A stretch of DNA of 64,000 bases from Flaccisagitta enflata (Eukaryota; Chaetognatha; Sagittoidea; Aphragmophora), in assembly GCA_965153355.1 (NCBI GenBank), contig OZ231128.1, forward strand, positions 29,326,001-29,390,000, read 5' to 3'. Shown here piece after piece: positions 1 through 32,000 of the stretch. The number at the start of each line of letters is the position of its first letter. Position 1 is the stretch's first letter. The notes under the pieces are model-generated. The model searched no databases, had not been told where the DNA came from, and was given only the letters and a program-made list of their open reading frames with translations. Made by a program: the position numbers and the translations under genes.

Positions 1-900
1 GACATTTAATACTTATTGAATCAGACTGGCTTGTTACAGCAGGGATAAACAACAGATTTGTTAAGGTTTATAGTCTCATTGCTATTTTGCCACTACCCTC
101 ATATCCCCCCCCCCAAAAAAAAATATGCAGGAAGTATTTTGGCCTCCAGCACCTAATATCTTATGAGGCAGATGGCGACCAGATTTAAAATGGACCACAC
201 AGCCATAAAAATTAGCATATCGTGATTTACAAAGCAGGTCCCTATAGGCACCACTTGATTTGTCACAATGAGGGTGAGTGTGGTAGAGAAATTGTGACCA
301 CAAAAACATCAAATAATAAAGTGTGATAGACGGACTGAAAGTGATGGATGGACTAACAGAGAGACCAACGGATAGGCCGATGGATGGACCAACAAATTTG
401 AGTGTAGGGTTGCAGAGCATGCAACTAAAAATAGGGTGAGGTGAGAATTGAAAAATATCTCTCTAGCTATTGAAGAAAAAGGAGCCACTCCATAGGTAGA
501 CCCACCAATATAAACAGCAAATACAGTGAAATTGATTTGGATTTGGGTAAAGGTTGCATTTCCCACTTAAATTGCTGAAAAATGGCAGAAATTACAAAAT
601 ATCACTATTTTCATCATATTTAACTAAAAACTCCTAAAAACTCCTTTAAATAAGGTAAATACATAGTTAAGGTAAAAAATTCATTTTCTTGCTAAGACTT
701 TTTGTTTCATATAAGCTAAAGAAAGTTGTTAAAATGTTTCAATGAACGACTTGATGCCACTATTTTAGGTATCAAGATTTGAACTGAAGTATCCAGATTT
801 TTTTCTCAAAAGTATCTAGATTAGTATCCAGTATCTAAATAGCTTTTCTAGTATCTAAACACCCCAAAAAAGGATCCAGATCTGGATACTAAGTATCTAG
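1..900. other. no gene seen; A+T-rich unique-looking DNA
   Basis: No convincing coding frame, splice-bounded exon or RNA gene is visible. Around 335-395 there is a short degenerate series of GATGGAC/GGACCAAC units like those inside family F1, so a decayed F1 copy may be present. The reverse strand between 335 and 425 reads as hairpin-side array without a clear hairpin. Confidence 0.5.
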
Positions 901-1038
901 TGTGGCGACCGAGCCGGCCGACTATTATCAACCACACCAGCCGCCAGGCTAAGGCAGTTTTGCGCAAGGCTCCCTGCCTCAGCCTCCTCTTCGCTCATTG
1001 CGCATCTCGCTCGCCTTGATTTCAGATAGCACGTTTCC

Positions 1039-1436
<398 letters not shown>

Positions 1437-1801
1437 ATCCAATTTCCACTTCCTCTTCTTGCCCTCTGGGATGCTGCCTGTAAAAATCCTCGTCCCTTTT
1501 TTTGCTCCGTCAACGTTTCAGTGACGTACTGAGTACAGACCAATCATATGGAGAGACTCCATATGACTGGACAGAAGTGGAATCTTCATACGGGCCAGGA
1601 TGGCTTTGTCAATTCCGATTGTCACAGAGTGTATCCAGAGTATGGAATTGATGATTTGAAAAAATCATATCGTTATTAAAAATATTATGAATTTTACAAA
1701 TATAATATTTCAAATCCCCATGGATATACTTGGTTTTCCCCACCGCAAACTCGACCTCGTTGGTATGGTTGGATGCAGTGAATGCAGTCTTTACGGTTTT
1801 T

Positions 1802-2400
1802 GGGCAGCGGCCCCGAAGGGGACGAAGTCCTGTAGAACACAGGGGGACTTTCGTTCGTCCATTCGTTTGTTCGTTTGTTCGTTCGTCCCCCCCCCCTTCA
1901 TCAAGCCCTTCAGACTTCAAATCTGACCTCTCAGGCCTCAAATTCAGCCTCTCGGGCCTCAAATCCAGCATCAAAGGCCTCAAATCTGGCCTCTCAGGCC
2001 TCAAATTAGGCCACTCAGGCCTCAAATCCAAATCATCAGGCCTCAAATCAGCCATCAGGCCTCAAATCAGCCATCAGGCTTCAAATCTGGCTTCTCAAGC
2101 CTAAAATCCTGCTTCTCAAATCTGGCCTCATAGGGCTGAAATCTGGCCTGTCAGGTCTCAAATCTGGCCTCTCAGGCCTCAAATTAGCCTTTGAAAAGCC
2201 TTCAAACTCTTGAAAGCCTTCAATCAGCTGACTTTAGCATCTCATCAACATTTTCAGGCAGGACGAACAAAAGTCCCCTGTGTTCTATAGGACTTTGTCC
2301 CCTTTGGGGCCGCTGCCCTGCTTCCCCTTACACAAATTCACAATCATACAAAGCAGGGCAACGGGTATCGCTGACCACATATTGCCCTTGGGCGACATGT
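1802..2400 (-). mobile_element. F2 element, copy A (inverted ends around a 20-mer array)
   Basis: The left end starts GGGCAGCGGCCCCGAAGGGG and runs through GTCCTGTAGAACACAGGGGG. The same sequence returns inverted at 2262-2325. Between them lies a tandem array of about 20-21 bp units (CCTCAAATCTGGCCTCTCAGG type, shown shorter than one unit) at about 1910-2185. Outside the right end, 2326-2400 holds the family's head: two matching blocks AGCAGGG/CCCTGCT and the hairpin TTGCCCTTGGGCGAC. Read on the minus strand the order is head, array, tail. There is no coding capacity. Confidence 0.8.
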
Positions 2401-2614
2401 TGTACTCATCTTTCGGTCCAGCGTCTAACCCTTACTATATAACCGCATACCCCATAATCTGGGATGAGATTAAACCCCAAGGGTTACTCGGGGTTGCTCG
2501 GTGTTGTACCCTGAGTAAACCCCAAGCAACCCAAGCTCGGGGTTTGCATGGGGTCGCTCGGGATTGACAGAAATCCTTCAATTATTTACTTAAAAGTACA
2601 ACACCAACAACAAC

Positions 2615-2617
<3 letters not shown>

Positions 2618-2662
<45 letters not shown>
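2618..2662. repeat. (CT)n microsatellite
   Basis: A pure CT tract. The flanks at 2470-2560 and 2664-2765 carry short degenerate repeats of the AACCCCGAGCAA kind in inverted orientation around it, so the tract sits in the loop of a larger imperfect palindrome of about 300 bp. Confidence 0.95.
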
Positions 2663-2665
<3 letters not shown>

Positions 2666-2939
2666 ACAATCCTGAGGCAACCCCGAGCAACCCCAAGCAG
2701 CCCGAGCAAAACCCGAGCAAAACCCGAGCAAAACCCGAGCGATTCCAAGCAAGCTCGGGGTTAAATCTCATTATTCTATGTTACAGATTACCTGGTGCCG
2801 CAATCGTAAACGGAATAATGTCCCAATGCCCCTGCCCCAACTACACAACACTGGTTTTACGCAATGTGTGGTCTGTTATTCCTCCCCGGAGAATTGAATG
2901 GATGTTTCAAACTTGAATATGATACATGTTTTCAACAAA

Positions 2940-2942
<3 letters not shown>

Positions 2943-3019
<77 letters not shown>
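2943..3019. repeat. (GA)n microsatellite
   Basis: An uninterrupted GA tract. Confidence 0.98.
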
Positions 3020-3022
<3 letters not shown>

Positions 3023-3107
3023 TGGAATTGGAATTGACAGATTTCTATTATTAAACCCATGACAAAAGACACTTTATATAAGAAAAGCGCAGATATCAAT
3101 ACAGGCA

Positions 3108-3669
3108 AAATAGTCGCAAAAGCGTTTGATGGTCAGCGGTACCCGTGCCCTGCCTAAGCAGGGTGTGGTTGAAGTTGAGGGGGGAGCAGGTCAGCGGCCC
3201 CAAAGGGGTCGATGACCTATGCTTTCACACATATGGGGGATTTTTTCCTTCTTCTCCTCCTCCTCCATCCCTCCCCCCTCAAGTCCCAGTCTCGAGGCCC
3301 AAATTCCAGTCTCAAGGCCCAAATCCCAGTCTTGAGGCCCAAATCCCAGCCTCAAGGCCCAAATCCTAGCCTCAAGGCCCAAATCCTAGCCTGGAGGCTG
3401 AGTTTTGGGCCTCAAGGCCAGGATCTGGGCCTCTTGGCTGAGATTTTGACATTGAGGCTGAGATTTGGGCCTCAAGACTGAAATCTGGGCCTCCAGGCTA
3501 GGACTTAGGCCTTAAGGCTAGGATGTGGGCCACAAGACTGGGATTTGAGCCTCGAGACTGAAATTTGGTCCTCGAGAGTGGGATTTGAGGGGGGGGGGAC
3601 AGAGAAGAAAGAGAAAATCCCACATATATGTGAAAGGTCATCGATCCTTTCGGGGCCGCTGCCCAAAAA
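3108..3669 (+). mobile_element. F2 element, copy B
   Basis: The head begins TAGTCGCAAAAGCGTT (hairpin CGC-AAAA-GCG) and GGTCAGCGGTACCCG. Then comes CAGCGGCCCCAAAGGGG with CGATGACCTATGCTTTCACA. The tail returns inverted at about 3617-3669 and ends GCCGCTGCCCAAAAAG. The inner array (about 3275-3590) is built on CTCAAGGCCCAAATCCCAG-type units and flips its sense part-way, near 3410. This is the second F2 subfamily: the GACGAAGTCCTGTAGAACAC block of copy A is replaced by a GATGACCTATGC block, again matched in both ends. Confidence 0.8.
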
Positions 3670-3865
3670 GGGGGAGAGAGAGAGAGAGTCTTTGAAATTT
3701 CTTTTCCATTGCGTATTGCTCATCCGGTAACTGCACGCGAGATCGGTAAGCGTCTGTCATGTCATAGGCCTTCCGAGATCTGATTGGTGCTGAATGGACA
3801 ATGCAGCGCTCCTGCAAGATTTAACGGACAAGGAAGCCAGTGTTGGCAGTTTTACACACACACTT

Positions 3866-4032
3866 TTTAGATGCGGACACGCAACTCTATAAGAGGCTTT
3901 GTCCGTCCGTCCGTCCGTCGGTCGGTCGGTTGGTTGGTCCGTCACGCTCGAGTTGAAAAGTGGGAAAAACGCGCATTTCCGCCCCTGCCCACCCTTCCGC
4001 AACTGGTGGCCGTGTATCCGGCCTTGTTTTTT
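3866..4032 (+). mobile_element. F1 element (hairpin + GTCC array + CCGGCCTTG tail)
   Basis: A full-length F1 copy. The head ATGCGGACACGCAACTC forms a near-hairpin and is followed by TATAAGAGGCTTTGTCCGTCC. A run of GTCC/GTCG/GTTG tetramers follows, then GTTGAAAAGTG, CCCCTGCCCACCC, and the tail GTGTATCCGGCCTTGTTTTT. Length is about 165 bp. No open frame and no flanking duplication are obvious. Confidence 0.85.
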
Positions 4033-4633
4033 AAAGAGACATCAATTTTTTAACTCAGCCTGGGTTCTCTTAAATTTTTTGCCATTTTGAGGCTCGATGG
4101 CTCTCAAATTTTTCTTTATTTTTTTCAACGTGTAAAAAAGCAAAAAGGTGTATAGATACATTATCTTGTAATATTTTGGTTGCGGTGTAATATTGTCCTA
4201 CTCATACAGTGATATTCTATGTATCTTTAGTAAAATCTTGTTCGGCCTTACTACAGAACATTGAATATCTTGCCTAATTTGTTAGGCAAAATCATAAAAG
4301 TAGTATTTTTCCTAAAAAAATTTTCTGAAAAATTTAAATAATTGTCATTTACTTTATTACTATTCTTGAAGTGATTTTCTCAAAAAGTTCCAAAACTGAA
4401 TCTCTGCCAGGGCATTTTCTTATTTTGTTCTTAAAATTTTGGCAAATCTCAGGCTCATTTCTCTTGTAAAAAGTCTCATATAAAAAAAGTGTATGACAAA
4501 TCTTACAACCAGTTATATTTTTTCCATAAAACCATTAACGTTCTAAGAAAAAAAAGTTCATCCTTCACCAATCTTCGGACCCACCGATGTTAAAGAGCCG
4601 CTAAGCGCATATAAGCAAGCAACTAGAATGTTT

Positions 4634-4797
4634 TCAGTCGCGGGCTAAGCGACTCCATAGGAGGGTGTGTCCCTTGGTCGGTAGGTAACGCGACATTTTG
4701 AGCGACGCGAAATCCACTGAAAAAGTGATTTCTGAGCACTACTGCTCTCACCCACCCGGACTACTTCCCCTGTCCACCCACCAGCGACAACAGAACG
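4634..4797 (+). mobile_element. F1 element, CGAAATCCACTG subtype
   Basis: The head AGTCGCGGGCTAAGCGACT is a stem (AGTCGC/GCGACT). The body contains GTAACGCGACATTTTGAGC and GACGCGAAATCCACTGAAAA, shared with the copies at 13391 and 59424. It lacks the CCGGCCTTG tail because a foldback element abuts at 4800. Confidence 0.7.
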
Positions 4798-4799
4798 AT

Positions 4800-5378
4800 G
4801 GGAGCAAAGACGATCTAGACCCGAGTATAGATTTTAGGTACCATGATTTTTTTTAATTCATGACAAATTTGAGATTTTTGCTAATTAAAAGTGGCTCTAT
4901 TGAATGAATATGTTCGCTTTTTCAAACTTCAACTTGTGACTTGACCATGTCAGGACTTCATTTTTCAACATTCTGAAGTGGTACTTTATCAGATCAGGCA
5001 AAAACATTTATGGTTTTGAAAAAAAAACTGTTTAATTGAACCATTTTTACAGGTTTTACAGCTATTTTTATAGAGAATTTTTATGTTATTTATATTTGAG
5101 CGAAACTTAGAGTAGTGATAAAACCTGTAAAAGTGGTCTGATTGAGCTGTTGTTTGTTTCCAATTCATATAAGATTTTATGTCCAATATGATGAATAGGT
5201 TGAAACGTTAAAAGATTGAAGTCCTGATGAAGTCGAGTCACATTTGAAATTTGAGAGAAGCAAACATATTCTCTCCATAGAGCGACCTTCAATTAGTATA
5301 GCTCTAAAATTGTTTATGAATCAAATAGAATAAGGATATTTTAAAATCTATCCTCCAGTCTAGGTCGTCTTTGCTCCC
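4800..5378. mobile_element. foldback MITE, about 580 bp
   Basis: The first bases GGGAGCAAAGACGATCTAGAC return inverted at the right end (GTCTAGGTCGTCTTTGCTCCC, each about 21 bp with one change). Pairing continues inward: CTAATTAAAAGTGGCTCTA on the left matches the inverse of 5290-5310, and the GACTTCAT blocks pair as well. Arms fold along most of the length. No target duplication is clear. Confidence 0.7.
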
Positions 5379-6380
5379 TTTCTGACCTCGGTAAAATTTT
5401 AGAAATATCTCTGACAAACGATAAATATTACTGAGGTTGCACTTACGCAACTTTATCTTGTGTCTGGGTGTTGCACAATGTTATGAACAATTTTGAATGT
5501 TGTGTAATACTTTTCACTTTTAGAAAAAAATATATAGAAATTCCTTATCCTTATCCTTACCCTTATATTTCATTAAAATATTGCAAATTTGTTTTTTTTT
5601 TAATTGACTAAGCTATCTGAATTAGCACTATAATTTTTTTAAATTTTACTTAACTATATTATGTTAGATTTCAAAGTTTTTGGGACACCCTTTATCATCT
5701 ACAATTTTCTCTTTCTTTGGACCAGTGGACCACGCAACTCCGATTTCAAAGGATGCCTCAGCCAGTTGCTTTCTCAGCACTGATCGGCGTCGAATTTGAT
5801 ATAACGGTTCCTAAACTACCAACTGACAATAAAATATCACCAGCAAAAGTAATTTTCATATGCGAGCGAAAAAGAAGGCGGACGAATATCGATCCTTTCG
5901 ACGATGATTGGCCTCGATTTTTTTGGCCTCGGCCTCGATGAATGGCCTCGACACAAGCCTCTCGCATAATGTCGAGAATATGTTTTAAGCTGGATAAAAT
6001 TTGCCTCTCTTGAAAAAAAAAGAATAGAAAAAGAGTGAGATAGAGAGCGAGAGAGAGAAACACGCGAATGGCGAGATGTTAAAAATGCATGTCTTAATCG
6101 AATTTACGACCAAGTAAAAAACATCCAGAAACTCGCGGCCCCGCGAGAGAAACTTCGTTTTTCTTTATAATTTTGTCTTCGCGGATAACGTCATCGGCAG
6201 GCAAATAAGTCATTTCGGAAGAATGACGGAACTTTATTGCTTCTTAACAAACACAAAATCCTTTAAAAACGCAGCCATCTTAGTTCCTTATTTCTCAAAA
6301 AAAGACAAAGGACTGAAATGAATAAATAAAACCACTGGTTCCTAACGCCAGTCTTGATTTTGTTGTGCGTTTTTACCCAC
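5379..6380. other. no assigned gene; weak coding-like frame near 5720-5860
   Basis: At 5717-5941 the plus strand has a 74-residue frame of mixed composition (FSALIGVEFDITVPKLP and on). A possible acceptor (TTGGACCAG) precedes it, near 5727, and a GTAATT donor-like site lies near 5851. I recognise no family and the minus strand is also open, so I do not call an exon. CCTCG-rich short repeats sit at 5905-5960. Confidence 0.3.
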
Positions 6381-6501
6381 CGACGAGCGCGACCATGAAT
6401 ATCGAAGAAGTGATGACGATGGAAAGTCTCGAGCGGTCGGCGGCGAGACGCCGGACGCTCTCCAACGCCTCGTCAAACTCGTCCAGAGCGTCGTCAAACG
6501 T
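6381..6501 (-). CDS. possible internal exon of an unknown gene
   Basis: On the minus strand a GC-rich open stretch begins after TTGGAG at 6502 and ends at a TCG|GTGGGT donor-like site at 6381/6380. It encodes a strongly acidic amphipathic segment (FDDALDEFDEALESV) followed by a basic patch (RRLAADRSR) and a hydrophobic run (IVITSSIFMVALVG) that could be a membrane helix. The base composition and heptad-like spacing look coding against the surrounding A+T-rich DNA. I do not recognise the protein, and no partner exon is identified. It could also be a chance open frame. Confidence 0.3.
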
Positions 6502-6547
6502 CTCCAAACAAGATGTCAAAACGTAAGTCGAGATCCAAAGAGAAAGT

Positions 6548-6706
6548 AACAAGGCCGGATACACGGCCAATACCAGTTGCGGACGGGTGGGCAGGGGCGG
6601 AAATGCGCGTTTTCACACTTTCCAACTCAATCACCACGGACCGACGGACGGACCGACGGACGGACGGACAAAGCCTCTTATAGAGTTGCGTGTCCGCAAC
6701 TGAAAA
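6548..6706 (-). mobile_element. F1 element, GTTGCG stem
   Basis: Minus-strand copy of family F1. It starts AACAAGGCCGGATACACGGC and contains GGTGGGCAGGGGC and CCGACGGACGGA arrays. It ends in the perfect hairpin GTTGCG-TGTC-CGCAAC followed by TGAAAA. Confidence 0.85.
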
Positions 6707-6823
6707 CATGAAATGAGCAAAGAAACGAGTGACGCGGGGTCACAATATCGTTGCGGAGAAGTGTGCAGGGGCATCCAACCCCCATCCACACCCCAAACCC
6801 CACCCCATACAAACATAACTAGT

Positions 6824-7290
6824 CATCCAAGGATCGCACATGGTCAGCGGTATCCGATGGACTGCTGGGAGTGATCCAGTGAAAAAGTGGATTGAGAGCA
6901 GGGCAGCAGCCTCAAACGGCCGATGTCCTGTAGAACACAGGGGGGGGGGGTTCCAGACGTCCTGAGGGGGCATTTTTCAGGCTTTATATGACTGATTTAG
7001 GCCACTGAAGGCATGTGTGAAGGCTAGAGAGCAGATTTGAATGGTTGATTTAATGCTTGGAGGGCTAATTGAAGGTCTAGAGGGCAGATTCAAGGTGTGG
7101 AGGTAATTTGGGGCGGGGGGGGGGGCTGCTTTGAAGCCTGGAAGGCTGATTTGAGGCCTGGAGGGCTGGGAGGGCAAATTTGAGGCCTTTATGGCCAATG
7201 GGGGGGGACGGAAGGAAAGACTGACGGACATCTGGAAATTCCCCCCGTTTTCTACAGGACATCGGCCCTTTGGGGCCGCTGCCCACAAAG
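6824..7290 (+). mobile_element. F2 element, copy C
   Basis: The head ACTAGTCATCCAAGGATCGC has the stem ATCC-AA-GGAT where other copies have GCCC-AA-GGGC. The GGTCAGCGGTATCC and CAGCAGCCTCAAACGGCCG blocks follow, with CGATGTCCTGTAGAACACAG. The inner array (about 6985-7195) is made of diverged GGAGGGCTGATTTGAGGCCT-type units. The tail at 7230-7290 is the inverse of the head block and ends GCCGCTGCCCAC. The stretch 6725-6823 just before it is a headless F1 variant tail. Confidence 0.75.
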
Positions 7291-7310
7291 TATCCCAAAC
7301 GCTGTTTTCC

Positions 7311-7383
7311 ACTTTTCGACTCGATCACCTCTACGGAAGGACCGACAAAGCCTCTTATAGAGTTGCGTGTCTGCAACTAAAAG
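7311..7383 (-). mobile_element. F1 element, 5'-truncated
   Basis: Only the GTCC array and the hairpin end remain (AAAGCCTCTTATAGAGTTGCG then TGTCTGCAACTAAAA). It abuts the tail of the F2 copy that ends at 7290. Confidence 0.7.
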
Positions 7384-7758
7384 GGCCATCAGACCAACTG
7401 TGCCAGTGTCGGCTTTTTCATTTATAGACTTTTAAAAGTTGAAAACAGAATGACAGATCGGCAGACATATAGATACTATAGATAGACACATAAACTGAAA
7501 CTTTTAGAATGACCTTTGAATCTACTCCTATCTACTCCTCAAGTTTCTTTCTCATGCAAAAAAAGAGCCTTTAAAAAGACAGATGGATGGACGGGCTTGT
7601 GATGTACCAACAGACAGACACAGAACAACATACTGACAAAATGACCAACTGACCTTAATACATGTGACTCCTTTCAAACGACTTTGTGGTGGACAGACCG
7701 ACGGGCTGCTCGAAAAACGGACTGTCGAACCGACCGAGAAGTGGCTTGTAGGTTCGCG

Positions 7759-7760
<2 letters not shown>

Positions 7761-7837
<77 letters not shown>
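7761..7837. repeat. (CA)n microsatellite
   Basis: An uninterrupted CA tract of about 38 units. Confidence 0.98.
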
Positions 7838-7840
<3 letters not shown>

Positions 7841-8288
7841 TACACACAGATACTCCAGCCGTTCTAGTTTCTTATTGCGTACAACTACAACTGTCCTGTC
7901 ATCAGTCTCATTTGTGATTTGTAATCGTAAATCTTTCGATGCTGTTTGTTCGAGCGTCCGATGACTACGGAGCTGAGTCCTGACAGGCCTGACCTCGGTC
8001 TTTTATTACTGAGTGAGATAAGCGCCCGGTGCAAGGTACATGATTACATATTCCTAAGTAAAGAACTTTGTGAATGACCGCAGAAGCAAAAGCTAAGTCA
8101 TCGGATATCATCGTGTCCTTACAGTGCAGTGGGCCCCTTGTTTGAATTCTGAACAATCTCCAATGGAAATGCTGTAAGGTGCCGACAAGTCGTTCACTGT
8201 ATTTTGAACAAGTAGGTAAAACATCGGGAGTTGCAGCCTTGCAGGTATGGTATACATCGGACGCGGGCGTTTTGTATGCCTTTTGCTC

Positions 8289-8420
<132 letters not shown>

Positions 8421-9120
8421 ACAGAGAGGAAAAGGTGCAGACGCAGTCACGCGGGTCGCGAGAAAAGAGGAGTCACATCACACACAGACAAAAACAATGA
8501 TGTGGAATGGAAGAGGGAAAAGAGATTGCTTGTCCTGATAATCTTTTTTACGAGTAGAGGTTCTCCAGCTTAACACGTATCAATTGCTTGAAAAACACTG
8601 CGGTTATATAATGTCAATGATATTTAAAACAATATCAGGTTCAGTTATTCGATCCAAAGCATCACTAAATGGGGTTTGTATTTGTATGAATCTCAGCTGC
8701 AAACCAAAGCTGAGGTGCAAAACTATGATTAACCTCCGTAGTTTTTTTCGGGGGGGGGGGGGAGAGGGGAAGAGGAATCAAAATCTGGGAAAACAAATTT
8801 TTCCCCTTCCTGAGAAGCAGCGGGGGATAAGATTTCTCTCTGCACTTGATGAACTCAGTATTTCTGGGTTCACTCAGTATTTTGCTTCGCTTCTTTTGTA
8901 TCGGGAAACGTTTTTATCAGGCAATTAAATCTTGTAATTCCATAGCATTTTGTCTAGCCATGTCTAAATATTTTTGAAAGACGACCTTTTCCCCGTGTTT
9001 TTCTTTTTATTATCACATTATTGAATCCTGGTAGTACTCAAATCTATTTAAATAAGCAGCGAGGAGGCGCAGCCACATGGCATAAATATAAATCCCTGCT
9101 TTGAAGCCTATATCATAGCC

Positions 9121-10327
9121 TAACTAGTCGCCCAAGGGCAGTATGTGGTCAGCGATACCCTTTGCCCTGCTTTATATGTAGGTAATGGGTAGCAGGGCAG
9201 CGGCCCCAAAGGCGACGATGTCTTGTAGAACACAAGGGGACTTTTGCCCAATTGAGTTTTAGAGGCTGGGATTTGAGCCTCAAGGCTGAAATTTGAGCCT
9301 TATGGCAGGGATCTGAGCCTCGAGGCTGGGATCTGAGCCTGAAGGCTGGGATCTGAGCCTGAAGGCTGGGATTTGAGCCTGAAGGCTGGGATTTGAGCCT
9401 AAAGGCTGGGATTTGAGCCTCGAGGTTGGGATTTGAGCCTTGAGGCTGGGGTTTGTGCCTTGAAGCTGAGATTTGAGCCTCGAGGCTGAGATTTGAGCCT
9501 CGAGGCTGGGATTTGAGCCTTGAGGCTGGATTTGAGCCTTGAGCTGAGGATTTGAGCCTCAAGGCTGGGATTTGAGCCTTGAACCTGGGATTTCGGCCTT
9601 GAGGTCAGGATTTTAGCTTGAAGCTGAGATATGAGTCTCGACGCTTGGGGGGGACGCTCGTACTATCTAGGAAATAGAAATCTTCCCACCTAAGCAGTCA
9701 TGTCATTTAATGACACAATCACGTATATCAGCTGATTGCAAATCAATGAATAATGGATGTAAGCTCCCTCTGACATAATTACCACCACCATTAGCCAGTT
9801 CAGCAATTTGTAAGAGTTTCTGGAGGTACTTTTGAGTGACAGCTTCCAGCATTTTTGCGTGATGAATTTTCTTCCCCTTTTTTCATCTTTGAGTGATCAT
9901 AACTTTTAAATGGCTGGGCTGATTTTGTTGCGCAAAAATACAAAAAGATGCCCCTTGAAAAACTCTTCAGTTTGGTCACCAATTTTTTGTCAATTCATCA
10001 AAAAACAAATGAGTTATCAATTTTTTGATGATTAAGTCTTACTGTAAAAAAAATCAAATTGAGGAACCTTCAAAACGAATGACTTCATTCAAAGTAAGAT
10101 AACTTTTGAACCCATTGGGATAGCAAGATGCGGTTTGCGTAGATGGCTTGCAAATTTGAAGAGCTTCATTTTTGTCACCAATTTTTTCTCAATCAGATGA
10201 TTTTTACAAGAGTTATTGACTGAAACGTGCGGGAAGATTTCTATTTCCTAGATAGTACATACAAACGAACAAAATTCCCCCCGTGTTCTACAGGACATCA
10301 TCCCCTTCGGGGCCGCTGCCCAAAAAC
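9121..10327 (+). mobile_element. F2 element, copy D, split by a MITE
   Basis: The head TAACTAGTCGCCCAAGGGCA is followed by GTGGTCAGCGATACCC and GCAGGGCAGCGGCCCC. The inner array (about 9255-9640) has some 18 units of a GAGGCTGGGATTTGAGCCT-type 20-mer. The tail is displaced to 10262-10327 (CCCCCCGTGTTCTACAGGAC to GCCGCTGCCCAAAAA) because a 593-bp TA-flanked element sits at 9663-10255 between array and tail. Confidence 0.8.
9663..10255. mobile_element. TA-flanked MITE, 593 bp, inserted in F2 copy D
   Basis: Terminal inverted repeats CTATCTAGGAAATAGAAATC (continuing TTCCC) are identical at both ends and flanked by TA at 9661-9662 and 10256-10257. TA duplication plus inverted ends fits a non-autonomous Tc1/mariner-type element. 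It contains no transposase. The interior carries GTCACCAATTTTTTG, a word also found in the inverted ends of the 20.3-25.5 kb segment. Confidence 0.85.
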
Positions 10328-12144
10328 CAAACCTGGAGACTTATATGCTACTTTATAGCTCTATAATCCAAACTTCAACCTTGAGGCTCAAATTGTAGCC
10401 CAGAGGTCTTTATCTTGACTTAAGAGACCAAAAGATTCCCCATAGTTTCCATGATACCGCACTTAAGGATTGTGATATTTTTGGATCCGCAAGTCCTCTT
10501 CACGACACGATGTAAACATTACATATTCCTACTTAAGGGCATCCGGTACCGCTGACAATCTAATCGCTTTTGCGACCATTCTGTCTTTTATGTTTCCTTT
10601 TATTCTATTTTCTTTCTTTTGTATTGTTCGCCCATCCATGCCATGATTGATAAAATTTTGATTCCCAAGCCCGATAAGGTTCAAAGATATTTTCCTGAGT
10701 GGATTTTCAATCTATGACCTGTCCTACAGTCTGTCTTTCGAGTAAGCGGGCCGTCGTCCTCACTGATACTTTTTTTTGGCGTTTAAGGCTGATTTGTCCC
10801 CATCGTTCCTGCCCAGTGATCCAGCCACGGCACTGGCTCTGCCATATAATAATAATAATATAATATAAAGTATAGCAACCAAAGCAGACCCATAAAGAGT
10901 CCATAATTACTATCTTGTTTTCAGCAAGATAGTAATGGTTGCCACCAGTACAAAAACTTTGACCGAAATTAATAGTATTTGTTTTTCTTCACGCCTTCAC
11001 AAGTCGATATGGTCCGATTTATAGATCATGCTAGCCCCAAACGATTCCAATGAGTTGATGTTGTCATTGTCGTTGTCATTGTTGCATTCATTGCCATTGT
11101 CATTGTTGCTGTTATCGCCGGCCTTGTTGTTTATACGTAAAACGATTTTGATCACATTTGACCTCCGTCGCACCAAATATTTGGCTCATGATTTAATGCA
11201 CAAAAATAGAAGAGTTCAAGCCAATTCTTAGATTGGCTCGTGTGACGGCATTACGTGAAAATTCTTTAAAAGCACTCAATCCGGGCCGATTTCATTATGC
11301 TCTCATAAGGTTGAAACGGTGTCCGACATGTTAGATTACTTGAAAGTCAACCAATTGATAAGTCTATGAAGTTATAAAACTCATTTGGTCGGTTGTTGTC
11401 TCATTTTCTGATTCATTGCATCCGTTTAAATGAACTCGAAGCACGCACCATTATTTTTTTTAATTGAACGAGGGGGGGGGAGGGAGGAGGAGAACGTTCC
11501 TAAATCGTAGCTGTCAATTTGATGGCCTCTGCCTTGGATCAATTACATTGACACTTCCCAGTCGCGACGAAAAATGGATTGAAAAAACAAAAGCATGTTG
11601 TCTTTCTGGGTTTTCCAATTCCATTTCGAAAAAAATATAGATAATTATTTAATGAAACAATCATCTTCAAATGAAACAAAACATTAAAGAAACAAAAACA
11701 TGAAAACAAAAATCATTACATTTTTCAGAGCAACATATCGATGGGAATATGGGGGCATGTGTTGCGTCGGCAGTTATATTTTGAGCATTAACAAATAAAA
11801 CTATGCCTTTTTCCTCATTGTGATTGGTTACTAACTTCCATTATTTTTCGCTTTACTATCAATTCTTTGATCAGACGTCGGACCATTTTTGTTTTTTCAA
11901 ATTTCAATCTTCTTCCATTTTTTTGGCGCAAGAAAGATTGTCAAACATACACAAACTTACAGAATACAGACTGACCCCAAATCTTCCAGTTTTGATAACA
12001 GTGAAACCTATGAATTCTTGAAATTTTGTTTTGATCAGACATGCTCCGAGCAATGTATACCCTGCATGAACTTGAATATTGACAGATCTATTGGCTTTTC
12101 ACATTCAAGGGGTGTTTCCTTTTTTCCCCTCGATATATTCCCAG
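10328..12144. other. no gene; decayed repeats
   Basis: An inverted F2 head remnant lies at about 10535-10582 (GGTACCGCTGACAATCTAAT, GCTTTTGCGAC). A perfect 11-bp-stem hairpin is at 10909-10937. TTGTCATTGT-type short repeats lie at 11055-11115. No coding frame of note. Confidence 0.5.
10909..10937. other. perfect 11-bp hairpin with 7-nt loop
   Basis: TTACTATCTTG and its inverse CAAGATAGTAA flank a TTTTCAG loop. The outer CCAT/ATGG bases extend the stem past a small bulge. It is isolated from the other repeat families here and has no evident host gene. Confidence 0.6.
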
Positions 12145-31944
<19,800 letters not shown>

Positions 31945-32000
31945 TATTTCATTTCCACCACCAGGGATCCCAGCCCCAGCATTTTGATGACGGACACGCG

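Noticed and set aside
6548-6706. F1 as an ordinary tRNA-derived SINE
   Set aside because: No A box or B box could be placed in any copy, and target duplications were not found; kept as an unclassified family.
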